From Penicillium oxalicum (lineage: Eukaryota; Ascomycota; Eurotiomycetes; Eurotiales; Aspergillaceae), in NCBI RefSeq assembly GCF_001723175.1, contig NC_064651.1, forward strand, positions 3,596,001-3,660,000: a stretch of DNA of 64,000 bases, given 5' to 3'. Numbering within the stretch: the first letter of the stretch is position 1; the number at the start of each line of letters is the position of its first letter. The notes beneath the pieces were generated by a model. The model made no database searches, had not been told where the DNA came from, and saw only the letters and a list, made by a program, of their open reading frames with translations. The position numbers and the translations under genes were made by a program. Below are positions 45,662 through 56,942 of this stretch, in pieces.

Positions 45662-47551
45662 ATGCAAGAGAAGCCCACCACGGTCGCGGCCTACGCGGCC
45701 GGGGCCTCACTCGCCGCCGTCGCACTGTTCTACGTCTTCGGGCCGAATTACACAATTGACGGGGATGAGTCCAGCGACAGCAACCGAAAGAAGAGCATTG
45801 TGGGACTGTCGAACATGGCCAATGACTGCTTTATCAATTCGGTTCTGCAGGCTCTGGCCGGTCTGGGAGACCTCCGTGTGTACTTGATCCGAGAACTGCA
45901 TCGGCGCGACCTGGACGGGCCGGAAATCTACAATGCGGTACCCAGTCCAGAGCAGCTGCCGCGAGCCCAGCGGGAGGATAAACTGCGAGAGTTGCAGCAG
46001 GGAATCATCACCCGGGCATTGAAAGAGATGCTGGACCGATTGAACGAGCGGCCCATTTACAAAAAGATCATCTCCGCCCGCGAATTCATCCAGGCATTGG
46101 AGTTTGCCTTCCGGACGCGCATCAGCCGCAACCAACAAGATGCGCAGGAATTTTTGCAGATCGTCCTCGAACGACTTTGCGACGAATATCATGCGGGAGT
46201 GAGCGCCCGGCGACGCGCTCTCGGCCCGATCGCGTCGCCCGCAGAAGCTGGAAAGATGGACTCGGGCGCAGAAACCGACGCTGAGGTGGAAGTGCGAATC
46301 GACGATGGTTCACCGAATGGCCTCCCCGCGATCATTGATAATAAGCTGAAGCAGATTGATAGCGAGGCGGGGTTCCCCTTTGAGGGAAAACTGGAATCCC
46401 AGATCGTGTGTCAGCACTGTCACTATGAATACAAGCCCAAGCAGACGGCCTTTGTCAATCTTACCCTTCAGGTGCCGCAGAAAAGTTCCACTACGCTCAA
46501 CTCGTGCTTCGATGGTTTACTGAAGACGGAATACATTGATGATTTCCGATGCGACCGGTGTCGTCTTCAGCATGCAATCGAGTACAAAACACAAGAAAGG
46601 TCCAAGGCTTACACAGAAAATGACCAGGGCCGTCTTGACACAGAGATCAAGCGTATACGGGACGCCATAGAGAACGATCCCGAAGATGAGCTCGAGGGCG
46701 TCGTGATGCCACCCGCGGAGCTGGCCCCCAAACGGAAAATCGCCCGTCATATGCGTATTGTGTCCTTCCCCAGGGTGATTGCGATTCATCTCTCGCGCTC
46801 AATCTACGACCGCAATAGCTCCACCAAGAATGCAGCCAAGGTGTCGTTCCCAGAGCGATTGCCTCTCGGTGGGATCCTCAATCAAACTTGGTATAAATTA
46901 CTGGCGATTGTGTGCCATAAAGGCAGTCATCAGAGTGGCCACTACGAGTCCTTCCGACGCAATCATCTCTACGCACCCTTTTCGACCCCGGAAGCCTTCA
47001 GCTCTTATGCACAGAGTCGCGTGGCTAGCGAGACTCCTTCCGCAGCGCCCAGTCCACGACTCGCACCGCGAAGTGCTCGCGATGCGGATGCTGAAGTCGA
47101 TAGCAGCAATCTCTCGTCAACCACTTCATCCACCTCTCTTTCCCATACGGCTCCCGCCTCCTCCCAGCTGAGCCCACCTTTACCCCGACTCAATACCTCT
47201 CATTCGCGCCGATCATTCCAGAGTAATCACTCGCGGTCTTCCACCCCTCAGGTTGCATCCGGGTCCGACGAGAACACCAGTCCCGCCTCAGATCAAGGGC
47301 GATTCAGCACCTCCTCTGCTCCGCGTCCGTCACGGACTATCCCACGCTCATCAAGTGAGGCCATCGCGGGGGTGAGCTCGCGACTCCGCCGCCGCCGTAA
47401 GCCCAACGATCGATGGTGGCGGATCTCCGACGAAAAGGTCAAGGAGTGCAAGACCTCGGACGTGCTGGGCATGCAAAAGGAGGTCTATCTGCTCTTCTAC
47501 GAGATGGACCGGGCTGAATGTAGCCCCATGGCGGCCACGGGTCGTCTGTAG
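45662..47551 (+). CDS. Membrane-anchored ubiquitin-specific protease (Ubp16-like)
   Basis: A single exon of 629 residues, starting at the ATG at 45662; upstream codons in the same frame lack an ATG. An N-terminal membrane anchor (TVAAYAAGASLAAVALFYVF, about 7-26) is followed by a USP catalytic domain. The Cys box is GLSNMANDCFINSVLQ with Cys56, the zinc-knuckle-like pairs are C250/C253 and C297/C300, the His box is GSHQSGHYESF with His427, and WWRISDEKV has Asp590. In yeast, Ubp16 is anchored in the mitochondrial outer membrane and removes ubiquitin from proteins; the same place is likely here. A Ser/Pro/Arg-rich disordered insert of about 150 residues sits between the His box and the final Asp box, as in other filamentous fungi. 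The catalytic triad is complete. Confidence 0.93.
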   Translation: MQEKPTTVAAYAAGASLAAVALFYVFGPNYTIDGDESSDSNRKKSIVGLSNMANDCFINSVLQALAGLGDLRVYLIRELHRRDLDGPEIYNAVPSPEQLPRAQREDKLRELQQGIITRALKEMLDRLNERPIYKKIISAREFIQALEFAFRTRISRNQQDAQEFLQIVLERLCDEYHAGVSARRRALGPIASPAEAGKMDSGAETDAEVEVRIDDGSPNGLPAIIDNKLKQIDSEAGFPFEGKLESQIVCQHCHYEYKPKQTAFVNLTLQVPQKSSTTLNSCFDGLLKTEYIDDFRCDRCRLQHAIEYKTQERSKAYTENDQGRLDTEIKRIRDAIENDPEDELEGVVMPPAELAPKRKIARHMRIVSFPRVIAIHLSRSIYDRNSSTKNAAKVSFPERLPLGGILNQTWYKLLAIVCHKGSHQSGHYESFRRNHLYAPFSTPEAFSSYAQSRVASETPSAAPSPRLAPRSARDADAEVDSSNLSSTTSSTSLSHTAPASSQLSPPLPRLNTSHSRRSFQSNHSRSSTPQVASGSDENTSPASDQGRFSTSSAPRPSRTIPRSSSEAIAGVSSRLRRRRKPNDRWWRISDEKVKECKTSDVLGMQKEVYLLFYEMDRAECSPMAATGRL

Positions 47552-49608
47552 CACTTGATCCTCCGTTTGTTCCCCCTAACCTCTTTCCACTTTCCTCGGC
47601 GCAATGTTCGGCGGTCCTTTTGCACTCGCGAGTGGTTGACCATATCGACAAAATGACCCGCGGCAGGAAACCCAAGGGTAGAAAAAGAAGAGAGAGGCAG
47701 GGAGAGGATTTGATGGACAGGGCCCTCGAGGGCCTGTTGGGGTCTTCAGCATAACCCTCTGGGCCTCAAAATGGCATGAACAACTAGAATGCGTCTGTGC
47801 TTTTTGATAGATATTTATGATGACCAATTGCTCTGAAGGGTCACGGGATTACGCTCCATTCCCCAGCGTCGACCCGCGAGCACACTCTGTCCGATACTCC
47901 CGACGATGCCAGAGGATGACTATCCACGGAGAACAAGATGTACATAGCGCCGTGAAACAAGTTCCAACAACATACCGTGCCGAGTCATGTGAAAATGCAA
48001 CGAGCATGTCTTTTTCTCTTATCCTTCCCTCTAATAGAGCTCTCTTGTCTTTTGTCTCTAGTCTCTCCGCTCTCCGCTATCCGGTTTCTGGCGACTGGAA
48101 GTGTGGAGACCGGAATTCATGAAGTGATGTATGTCTCCCAACATGACCTCCTTCGTATGTGAAACCGGGCATGGGGCTCCTGCAGTCTAGCAAGTAGGAG
48201 AGGTGAGATAAACACTTGGCTCTAAGCGCATCCGGAAGACTTCCGAAACGGCAATGAACAGACGGGGGGGTTCTCTTCGACGAGTACCACCCCCGTCGTG
48301 TGAATGTAGGACTCCTTGCAAGAAGTAAACTGCCGTTGCATCGGTACGTACTGGAGACTGGAAATTTCAATAGGTCATAGCCGGACACATCCATGGTGAC
48401 CCGACCATCTGAAGCCAAGACAGTCATTTTCGGGGCCTGTCTCCATCCATTGGCTTCCTCAGCCCCTAAAAGTACCGTCTATCGGAGGATCTCCATCCCA
48501 TGACCACTCCGCGTTCAAGCGAAGGCCGGCGAAAAAGCCTCGCCTGTGACTTTTGTCCTCGGCAACTTCCGCGGGGGGAACGAGCAAGATTCGGAGATGG
48601 CGGGGAAAATATTGTCCGTCAACATGTTGAACGGGTGAGATCGTAGCCACGCTCTTCATGGAGTTACCTCTTTGATAGATACTCCATGTATGTACGGGGT
48701 CAGACGGGTTCCTTTACATTGAAGGATTGGGAGGGAGCTCGGGCCCCTGCATCGCTGAACATTCTTGTATTTTTCTTTTTTTTTTTTTCTTTTGAGGGAT
48801 TCTATGTATAAATTGTGGCCGGTGATTTGTCCAATCTCTACGGACAATACCTCTGGACTGATCCCTCGTATATTGTAAACGGTATGTCCAAATCCACCAA
48901 AGTTTATGGGGAAGTATAAGTCCAGTTCGAAGAGACAGGAGCGGAAGAGGGGCAAGTGATGACGGTAGGGACCTTGCACTAGAGCTTCATGTTTTTTCAT
49001 ACAAGATGAGACCGGACCGGTTTCAACGATCCCATTTGAGGTAACTCAGATGCTGGGAGGGGAATTGGATGGACAGCCGACGGCTCTGCGTCTGAACGTG
49101 TGCAGTGTCGGGCCATCACGGAGAGAATCGGGAGGTGAGGTTACCAGGTCAGACTTTCAACCTCTTCACGTTGGCCTGGGCTGTGTCCCGGTCAGTGATC
49201 CTCCTTGATATTTGCATCTTGTCCCTTTTCTTCCACGTCTCCAATTTTGGGTACATCATGATCAAATTCAGCTTTGCACGTTCTAGGTACAGACTCTCTA
49301 AAGGATCAGATAGCAAGAGTCAGTACACCCTATGGATTATGGATTAGATCATCACTCACGCTGAAATCATTGTGACCTCAGTCCCGCTTCCCGTTTCCAC
49401 CGGACAAGCTCCACTCATCGGTGAGTCTGGTCATTGATGCTTCCTTTTTTTTAAGTTTTGTATCTGTTTTACCAGGAAGCCTGTCTGTATTCGAGAACAT
49501 ACAGTATGGTACCATGTCCTGCATGCAATACGTGCAATGCATGTATTCCCTGTGGCGCCAGCATAAGCCCATGTGAGCCTGAATGCCACTCTACCACCGT
49601 TGCGATGC

Positions 49609-49629
49609 CCACTTGGCACTGCCAAGTGG
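49609..49629. repeat. Inverted repeat, 10-bp arms, 1-base centre
   Basis: CCACTTGGCA and its exact reverse complement TGCCAAGTGG around a central C, 440 bases upstream of the aldolase start. The core TTGGCAnTGCCAA fits a dyad site for a dimeric transcription factor; the internal TTGGC(N)GCCAA half-sites resemble NF1/CTF-type elements. Confidence 0.75.
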
Positions 49630-49730
49630 ACTCTGGCTGGTTCACCCACGGAATGTACTCGACTTTGTCGTCGAGGAAACCTCCCAATCCACTTAATCAC
49701 CCAGCAGACAATACAGTACAGTACAATACT

Positions 49731-49751
49731 GTCCTGTCACGGTGACAGGAC
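49731..49751. repeat. Inverted repeat, 10-bp arms, 1-base centre
   Basis: GTCCTGTCAC and its exact reverse complement GTGACAGGAC around a central G, 319 bases upstream of the aldolase start. It has the same arm length and centre size as the dyad 120 bases upstream, but a different sequence. Confidence 0.75.
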
Positions 49752-49936
49752 CCAAGTGCCTCACCGATGACGATTTGTGCCCCTCCAAAACCCTCTGCCC
49801 CTCCTGATTTGCCTGCCCCTCTTCTCCGCCGCTGGGCCTCTTCTGCTTTCCACGCCGTCTCATTAAGTAATTTCTCGTTTGCTGCCCGCTTTAGTCGCTC
49901 GGTAAAGGCCAAAGGAGCTGGTATCATTGGAATCCG

Positions 49937-49989
49937 TTTTTATAGGCAAAGGCTAATCTTCCCATCCTTCCTTTTTCTCTTCTCTCACA
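49937..49989 (+). promoter_or_regulatory. Core promoter of aldolase: TATA-like box and CT tract
   Basis: TTTTTATA at 49937-49944 is followed by a pyrimidine-rich stretch from about 49958 to 49988 (CTTCCCATCCTTCC and further). This arrangement, TATA then CT block then start site, is usual in strongly expressed filamentous-fungal housekeeping genes. Confidence 0.65.
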
Positions 49990-50069
49990 GAACTCCTTGT
50001 AAACCAACTTCCCTTCATACTCTCCATCTTCCCCTCCCCAGCTCTAATCAAGCCTACAACATAATCAAC

Positions 50070-50904
50070 ATGGGTGTCATTGAGAAGCTCAGCCGCAAGG
50101 CCGGTGTCATCGTCGGTGACGATGTCCTCCGCCTCTTCGAGTACGCTCAGGAGAAGCAGTTCGCCATTCCCGCCATTGTAAGTCATCAGGTCACCTCACA
50201 GCCGAGCCCGAGGCGGAGAAGTCAATTCTTCGTCCACCAGCTCGTGTCCAGATGCATTGACTGACCAACCTTACCACCAGAACGTCACCTCTTCCTCCAC
50301 CGTCGTGGCTGCCCTCGAGGCCGCTCGCGACCAAAAGTCCCCCATTGCCCTCCAGGTCTCCCAGGGTGGTGCCGCTTTCTTCGCCGGTAAGGGTGTCAGC
50401 AACGATGGCCAGGCCGCCTCCATCGCTGGTGCCATCGCCGCTGCTCACTACATCCGCGCCATTGCCCCCACCTACGGCGTTCCCGTCGTCCTCCACACCG
50501 ATCACTGCGCCAAGAAGCTCCTCCCCTGGCTCGACGGCATGATGGATGAGGATGAGCGCTACTTCAAGCTCCACGGCGAGCCCCTCTTCTCTTCCCACAT
50601 GATCGACCTGTCCGAGGAGCCCGTTGACTGGAACATCTCCACCACTGCCGCTTACCTCAAGCGTGCTGCCCCCATGAAGCAGTGGCTCGAGATGGTACGT
50701 TTGCCCCCTCTGGTCACGATTATACAGCTTTACTGATCCGGGTTTCTTTTGTTTTTTTAGGAGATTGGTATCACCGGTGGTGAGGAGGACGGTGTCAACA
50801 ACGAGGATGTCGACAACAACTCCCTCTACACTCAGCCCGAGGATATCCTGGCCATCCACAACGCCCTCTCCGCCATCTCCCCCTACTTCTCTATCGCCGC
50901 TGGC

Positions 50905-50936
<32 letters not shown>

Positions 50937-51321
50937 CAACGTCCGCCTGCACCCCGAGCTCCTCAAGAAGCACCAGGCCTACGTCAAGGAGCAGACCAAG
51001 TCCCAGAAGGAGAAGCCCGTCTTCTTTGTCTTCCACGGCGGCTCCGGCTCCTCCAAGGAGGAGTACAAGGAGGCTATCAGCTACGGTGTCGTCAAGGTCA
51101 ACGTCGACACCGACATGCAGTACGCTTACCTCAGCGGTGTCCGTGACTACGTTCTGAACAAGAAGGACTACCTTATGAGCACCGTCGGCAACCCCGATGG
51201 TGAGGACAAGCCCAACAAGAAGTTCTTCGACCCCCGTGTCTGGGTCCGCGAGGGTGAGAAGACCATGAGCAAGCGCACTCAGGTCGCCCTTGAGGACTTC
51301 AACTGCACCAACCAGCTGTAA
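50070..51321 (+). CDS. fbaA: Fructose-bisphosphate aldolase, class II
   Basis: Exons 50070-50177, 50281-50694 and 50761-51321 encode 360 residues, the same size as yeast Fba1. It cleaves fructose-1,6-bisphosphate into dihydroxyacetone phosphate and glyceraldehyde-3-phosphate in the cytosol, with zinc. Key parts are FAIPAINVTSSSTVVAALEA, VLHTDHCAKKLLPW with Asp110 (catalytic acid) and His111 (zinc ligand), HMIDLSEEPVDWNI, AAGFGNVHGVYKPGNV with a zinc-binding His, FHGGSGSSKEEYKEAI with the third zinc His and phosphate loop, and KVNVDTDMQYAY. The start context is aacATGgg. Third codon positions are almost all C or G, the strongest bias in the window, as expected for a top-expressed gene. The long antisense open frame across it is a by-product of this bias. 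Confidence 0.98.
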
Positions 51322-53043
51322 GATGGTTGCTGGTGTCGTTTGAGCCATTGAAAAGCCAGGAAGGGAAAACAAGCTTAGCCCCCATTTTTCTTTGGAGACC
51401 CGATTGGGGTTTGTTGGTGATATTGTTCGTATGTAGCGATGTATTTTCGATACGTGATAATGAAATGCCATGTCCTCCGGACGAGCTCACGCTCGTCTGA
51501 AACCGAATACCAAGTCGTCTTTGATTCCAACCGTCAGATCGTGCTCATCAAGTGTATCTCCCCGTAGTCCCTTGGGAGAAGCCCTTTGGCGGCGTAGTGA
51601 ACCTCAGGCACTCGAATTGGTGGTGTTCTCGTTAAGTCCAACATTATTCCTATACACTTGATGGGTATGTAGATGGCTTGGACGGATGATTCGAGTCTAC
51701 CAGGCGTCAATTCATGATGAACCATGCAATTCTTCCACTGTCCCGAATCTGACCCCATGTCGTGCCGAGTAATGATATTTACTCCTGCATAGTATGTTGG
51801 GCTCAAAACCATCTCCGACCATTCCTTTTTCAGCGCCTCAATCGCTCGGACTCACCGCAGTCACGTGTATCGATACACGTGACTGCGGTGCTTCACACCA
51901 AACGTGGCCGTGTTCCAGATGTTCCAGACTTTGCCGCTTCCAAGTGATGTGATTGGGCGCAAGCCAGAATTCACCGGGCGCTAGTCTTCCAATGACGTGG
52001 TGGAGAGAAAAATGAAAAGTTGAAGATCCCAGCAAGGAATCCTGGAGTGCAGTTAGACTGGCCGTGCTGCGCGTGTGCAGTGGTAGTCGGATGTCAATAG
52101 CCCGGCACACATGCGTTCCATTTGAACCAAATTCTCATGCTGTTGGGAAAAGGCAACTAGCGAGGCGCATCTACACTTCTACAGTATGAGAGATGCTGAA
52201 CTTTAGCAGTCCCCGCCACTAGTAGTTTTAGTTTCGGACGCCTTGTTGATGACGCTAGGAGGGAGCACTAAACCGCGTGGCCTTGGATGGTGGGCAGCCC
52301 AGTCTTTAATTCTTCTCCCCACGTTGCAGGAGAGTGTTTGTCAATCATGCTTTTGATCTTTATAGAGTGACAAAGTCACCGAGTGAGTGGGTGTCATTCA
52401 GGCTGGACCTGCGTGCGCGGAGTCGAGTGTCGATGGCCTTGTGACGACTGCACGACTCCACGAGTCCACCCAGTCCACATTTGGACATTTGTCGTGTTGA
52501 GCATGTGACCGTTATTTTGATCTCGAGTTTGGATGTCGGGATGGAACAGCAGTACTCGTGATAGTGCGAGTGGTTGTGTTTGTAGTCAAAAAAAAATCTC
52601 AACCTTTTGTCCTTCCACCCGAGTTTGCGAGTTTCCTAAACCACTCAACACTCCCGCACGATTTGACTCCGTAGGGATGTGGGTTTCGCTGTTGATGATT
52701 CTGAGTATTCTAATAATAAACGAGCCAACCAGTCTGGATCCTCCATACCCACTTTTTCTTCTTTCATCCGATGATCTGGTGTATTTCTTCCGCTAAGTCG
52801 ACGGCGGTGTCTCACTTGCTTTGTCCGACCGTCGATCAGCCTTCCAATTCCCGTCATCGTCTCCCCGCGAGTCCGTGGCAGTCGACATTCTCTCTTCCAC
52901 CTTCTCGGACCTCCTTCACTTCTGCCGGTCGCTTCAGTCTTCTGCAATCCGAGACGGACATCACTCACTCACGCACGCCCACCCTCTTTTTTCATGTCGG
53001 ATGCTCATCCGTTTCCGCTGTGATCTCGATCTTGCGGGCCGTA
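51322..53043. other. Intergenic region with a perfect palindrome
   Basis: 1.7 kb between aldolase and the CSC1-like gene. It contains the 38-bp palindrome at 51853-51890. The right 300 bases are CT-rich and likely the 5' leader of the channel gene. No additional gene is supported. Confidence 0.55.
51853..51890. repeat. Perfect 38-bp palindrome with two CACGTG boxes
   Basis: The left half CACCGCAGTCACGTGTATC is followed directly by its exact reverse complement, with no spacer. Each half carries TCACGTG, the core recognised by bHLH factors such as Cbf1, and the centre is ATCGAT. It lies 532 bases past the aldolase stop and 1.15 kb before the channel gene. Confidence 0.95.
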
Positions 53044-55982
53044 ATGGATGTGCATCACGATCTATGGCCGCGGGCCGGCGAGTCGGGCGCCGACAAATTT
53101 CTCTATCTCATCTCGAATCCCTTCGTCTCCCAGGTAAGTGGTGCACGCCCAGGGCCCGTAGACTCCTTCCGGAAATAAGCTGACCGGGGCGATGACCACG
53201 GTGGTAGTTCCAAACGAGCGCCATTTGGGCTTCCCTGGGTACCTCCCTCGGCCTGTCGATTCTACTCGCCCTCCTCTTCTCGCTCTTCCGGCCCCGACAC
53301 AATCTTGTGTACGCACCCAAAGTGAAGCATGCGGACCGAAAACATGCGCCACCCCCCGTGGGGAAAGGCTTTTTCTCGTGGGTGAAACCGGTCATCAATA
53401 CCCGTGAGCCGCAGCTGGTCGAGACTGTTGGGTTGGATGCGGCCATCTTCTTGCGCTTCACCAAGATGTGTCGCAATATTTTCATCTTCTTCAGCATCAT
53501 CGGCTGTTTGGTCTTGGTGCCGGTCAATGTCTCGCAAAGCCACACCGATTCCGCGGCCCAATCCGCTTTGAACCGAATGACTCCGCTCTACGTTACCAAT
53601 GTGACCGCAATTTGGAGTCAAGTCGCCTGTGCCTATTGTTTTGACGCTATTCTTGCCTTTTTCCTGTGGAGAAATTACAAGGCCGTGAGAGACTTGCGCC
53701 GGCAATACTTCCAAAGCTCCGAGTACCAGCGGAGTCTCCACGCCCGCACCTTGATGGTCACTGATATCCCGGCGCCAGATCGCAGCGATGAAGGCATCAT
53801 GCGTATCACCGACGAGGTCAACCCAACCGCTGCTCTTCCACGGGCTGCAATTGGTCGCAACGTACGGGACTTGCCCGTGATTATCAAGGAGCACGAGGAA
53901 AATGTTCGCAGGCTGGAGTCCGTTCTCGCCAAATATCTCAAGCGCCCTGATCAGTTACCCGCCAAACGGCCAACCATGCGTCCACCCAAAAGCCAGCGGT
54001 CAAAACACCCCAATGGCAAGGTCGACGCCATTGACTATCTGACCGTGCGCATCCGTGTATTGGAGGAGGAAATCAAGCACGGCAGGGCCTCGATTGACCG
54101 TCGAAACGCCATGCCATATGGATTTGCTAGCTGGGAAAGCATCGAACATGCCCATGCTGTAGCGTGGACGGCCCGAAACAAGCATCCCAAGGGGACAACA
54201 ATCGCCCTCGCGCCCCGCCCCAGTGATCTGATTTGGGAGAACTTGCCCCTCACAAAGAGCGCTCGCAAGTGGAAGCGTTTCCTGAATGTGATCTGGGTGA
54301 CCGCACTGACCATCGTTTGGATTGTGCCTAACGCCCTGATTGCGGTCTTCTTGTCGAACTTGAACAACTTGGGATCGGTCTGGCCTCGGTTCCAGACTTC
54401 TCTCTCGGCAGATCCCAAGGTCTGGGCCGCTGTACAGGGTATCGCCTCACCAGCAGTCACCTCCCTGGTCTACCTGGTGCTGCCGATTATCTTCCGACGG
54501 CTGTCCGTTCAGAGTGGGAGCCACACCAAAACCTCCCGCGAGCGACATGTCCTGGGCCAACTCTATGCTTTCTTCGTGTTCAACAACCTGGTTGTCTTTT
54601 CGCTCTTCTCAGCGGCCTGGACCTTTGTCGCGGCGGTGATTGAGAAGACTCAAACCGACGAGGAGGATGCTTGGCAGGCAATTGTAGACAGTCAATTGTA
54701 TGCCAAGTTGATGAGTGCGTTGTGCACTGTCTCGCCCTTCTGGGTGACATACATCCTGCAGCGTAATTTGGGAGCCACGATCGACTTGGTGCAGATGATC
54801 AGTCTGGCCTGGGTGTGGTTTGCCAAGACGTTCTTGTCACCGACGCCTCGACAGGCGATTGAATGGACCGCCCCACCACCATTTGATTATGCCAGCTACT
54901 ACAACTACTTCCTCTTCTACGCCACCGTGGCATTGTGCTTCGCTACTCTGCAGCCCATCGTGTTGCCCGTGACCGCGCTCTACTTTGGTGTCGATGCCAT
55001 GCTGAAGAAATACCTCTTGATGTACGTGTTTGTGACGAAGAACGAGTCGGCGGGTGCTTACTGGCGGCCTTTGTTCAACCGTCTCATCTTTGCAAGTATT
55101 CTTGCCAACGTCATTGTCGCAATCGTCGTGAAGGTTCGTGGAACCTGGACCATGGTGTTTTGCCTGGTTCCATTGCCACTCTTGATGCTGGCCTTCAAAT
55201 TCTACTGCATGAAGACCTTTGACGATGATATCGCATACTTTAATCGCGCCAATCTCACCGACGCGGAAGCGGTTGGCGTGTCCAAGATGAGCAAGAAGGC
55301 AGGTGATCGTCTCAACTCCAAGTTCGGCCATCCCGCCCTTTACAAAGCTCTCATGACTCCAATGGTTCACGCCAAGGCCGCCGAGGCCCTCAGGCAAATA
55401 TACCAGGGTCGACTCGAGCATGGGGATATGGAGAATGAGTATTCTGATGTGGCCATGAACCCCATGCTTCCGTCTCAGCCGGGCAAGGAGGCCGAACACG
55501 CTCCGTTCGAAGTCGTGCCGGAAGCCCACTTGGACTTTTCCTATTTCAAGGATCGTGCCGACTTCCGCGATGAATTTGGTGGTGGCATCTACGGCCGGCC
55601 GGAAGATCTGATGACGGAGCGCTCACAGACCCCGCGCAGCATGCTCGGTGGTGAATGGTCCCCTTCGTCGTCGCGCGCTTCCTCACCCGCTCCGTCATTG
55701 CCTTCGTTACCGGGTCTCAGGGTAGCAGCAGATGGTCAGCCCGAAAGTGATCAGTCACTGATCCATCCTGCTTTCCGCGTGCCTCTTTCTCGCACAACCA
55801 CCAGCAATAACGAGCCCTATCCACCCGAGGAAATCGAGACTCATCTCCTCAGCCATGCGCAAACGCCAGGACAGACAGACATCAATCCACTCGACCGCTG
55901 GCGGACCCGTGGTTATGGCCCAGTCCAGCAAGAGGACGATCCATATCAGACTTCTTACGAGGCCTACCGGGTAAGCCGGTGA
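53044..55982 (+). CDS. CSC1/OSCA-type calcium-permeable channel (DUF221)
   Basis: Exons 53044-53133 and 53208-55982 encode 954 residues. The proteins of this family (yeast Csc1, Rsn1) are stress- or osmosensitive cation channels of the plasma membrane or ER. The splice joins SNPFVSQ to FQTSAIWASLGTSLGLSILL and so completes helix 1, which ends LFSLFRPRHNLVYAPKVKH. Then come LDAAIFLRFTKMCRNIFIFF, the cytosolic domain with SLHARTLMVTDIPAPDRSD and the RRNAMPYGFASWESIEHAHA motif, and the pore helices from RKWKRFLNVIWVTALTIVWI to the end of LLMLAFKFYCMKTFDDDIAY. The C-terminal tail of about 200 residues is acidic and Ser/Pro-rich. The ATG at 53044 follows a long open stretch; an upstream start is possible but the family N-terminus fits this one. 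Confidence 0.92.
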
Positions 55983-56942
55983 GAGCCCATCATCAACCCC
56001 ATCCAGGTCTTCTTTTTCATTGAAGTCGACAATGATCTTGCACCTGTGGTACTTTGTTTGCGTACATCTTTCCCCTCTAGAAGCCAGTGGTCTTTTTTTT
56101 TCCCCTACAATTTTGGTGGAGTTTGGCGACAGTTCCATTTTCAGCACCACGTTTCCTCTTTTTTCCTCCTCCTCCTTCTCCTCCTGCATTTACCTATTCA
56201 TGATGGTGTGGCACTGTCCGATGCCCCTCTCTACGCCTCTGTACATATATACTACCCCTTGACGCCTTTTGTCTATCCCGGATATGATAGCACGAATCCC
56301 CCTTCCTTCACGAAATATAGAGATACAAATCCTGATCAAGCATGATGCTGATTGAAAACCGATCACTGTACCTAGTGGCTGAAATGAAATGCCCATCCTA
56401 CGCTGAGAATGGATATGGAATGCTGCAACTCTCTAAACTTTCACTACCCCTAAGAATCCCCACAAGAGAGGAGAACTTCAAATCAGGACTACCTTATGAA
56501 TCGCGCAGCGGTCGTCTTTGGCCTGTCTTCCCAGGGATATTTAGGGTGGAGCTTGATCCACATCCATTACGTGGACAGTTGGACAGTGGAAGGGGTGAAT
56601 ATTCAAGTAGAGAAATGTGTCATTGCACATCGAACACTATGGCCATGGAATCTTTTCGAACCCAAGGATACCCTGCTGGCACGCGGGAATTTCTAGAAAT
56701 CTGTTGAATATGTTGGTTCCGCATGCAAGGCTACTCGACAGTTGCCAGTTGGGGTAGGGTGATAAGCAGCGTGATACAGGTAGATATAAGAGAGATTTAG
56801 AGAAACGAAAGACCAAAAAAAACATCAAGGGTATCATTGGGAAAACCAAAACCAACACGAAACGAAAGAAAAAAAAAGAAAACGAGGAACAGCAAGGATG
56901 TAGTTTGTCCAAAAGGTCCAAGCCACCCTTTTAGACTCTTCG
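55983..56942. other. Convergent 3' flanks
   Basis: Between the channel gene and the CCDC174-like gene. The 56080-56180 stretch is very T/C-rich on the plus strand, and 56800-56880 is A-rich; both fit 3' UTRs. No gene is seen. Confidence 0.55.

Larger units (their letters stand above)
47552..50069. other. Long intergenic region upstream of aldolase
   Basis: About 2.5 kb. The left part is the 3' flank of the Ubp16-like gene. The right 500 bases form the aldolase promoter with two inverted repeats, a TATA-like box and a CT tract. Short frames between lack domains and consistent starts, so no gene is called. Confidence 0.5.

Noticed and set aside
50191..51471. Minus-strand open frame of 426 codons opposite the aldolase
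   Set aside because: A by-product of the extreme C-ending codon bias of the aldolase gene. It runs across the aldolase introns and has no domain.
54837..55529. Minus-strand frame of 230 codons opposite the channel gene
   Set aside because: His- and Val-rich shadow of the CSC1-like coding sequence.
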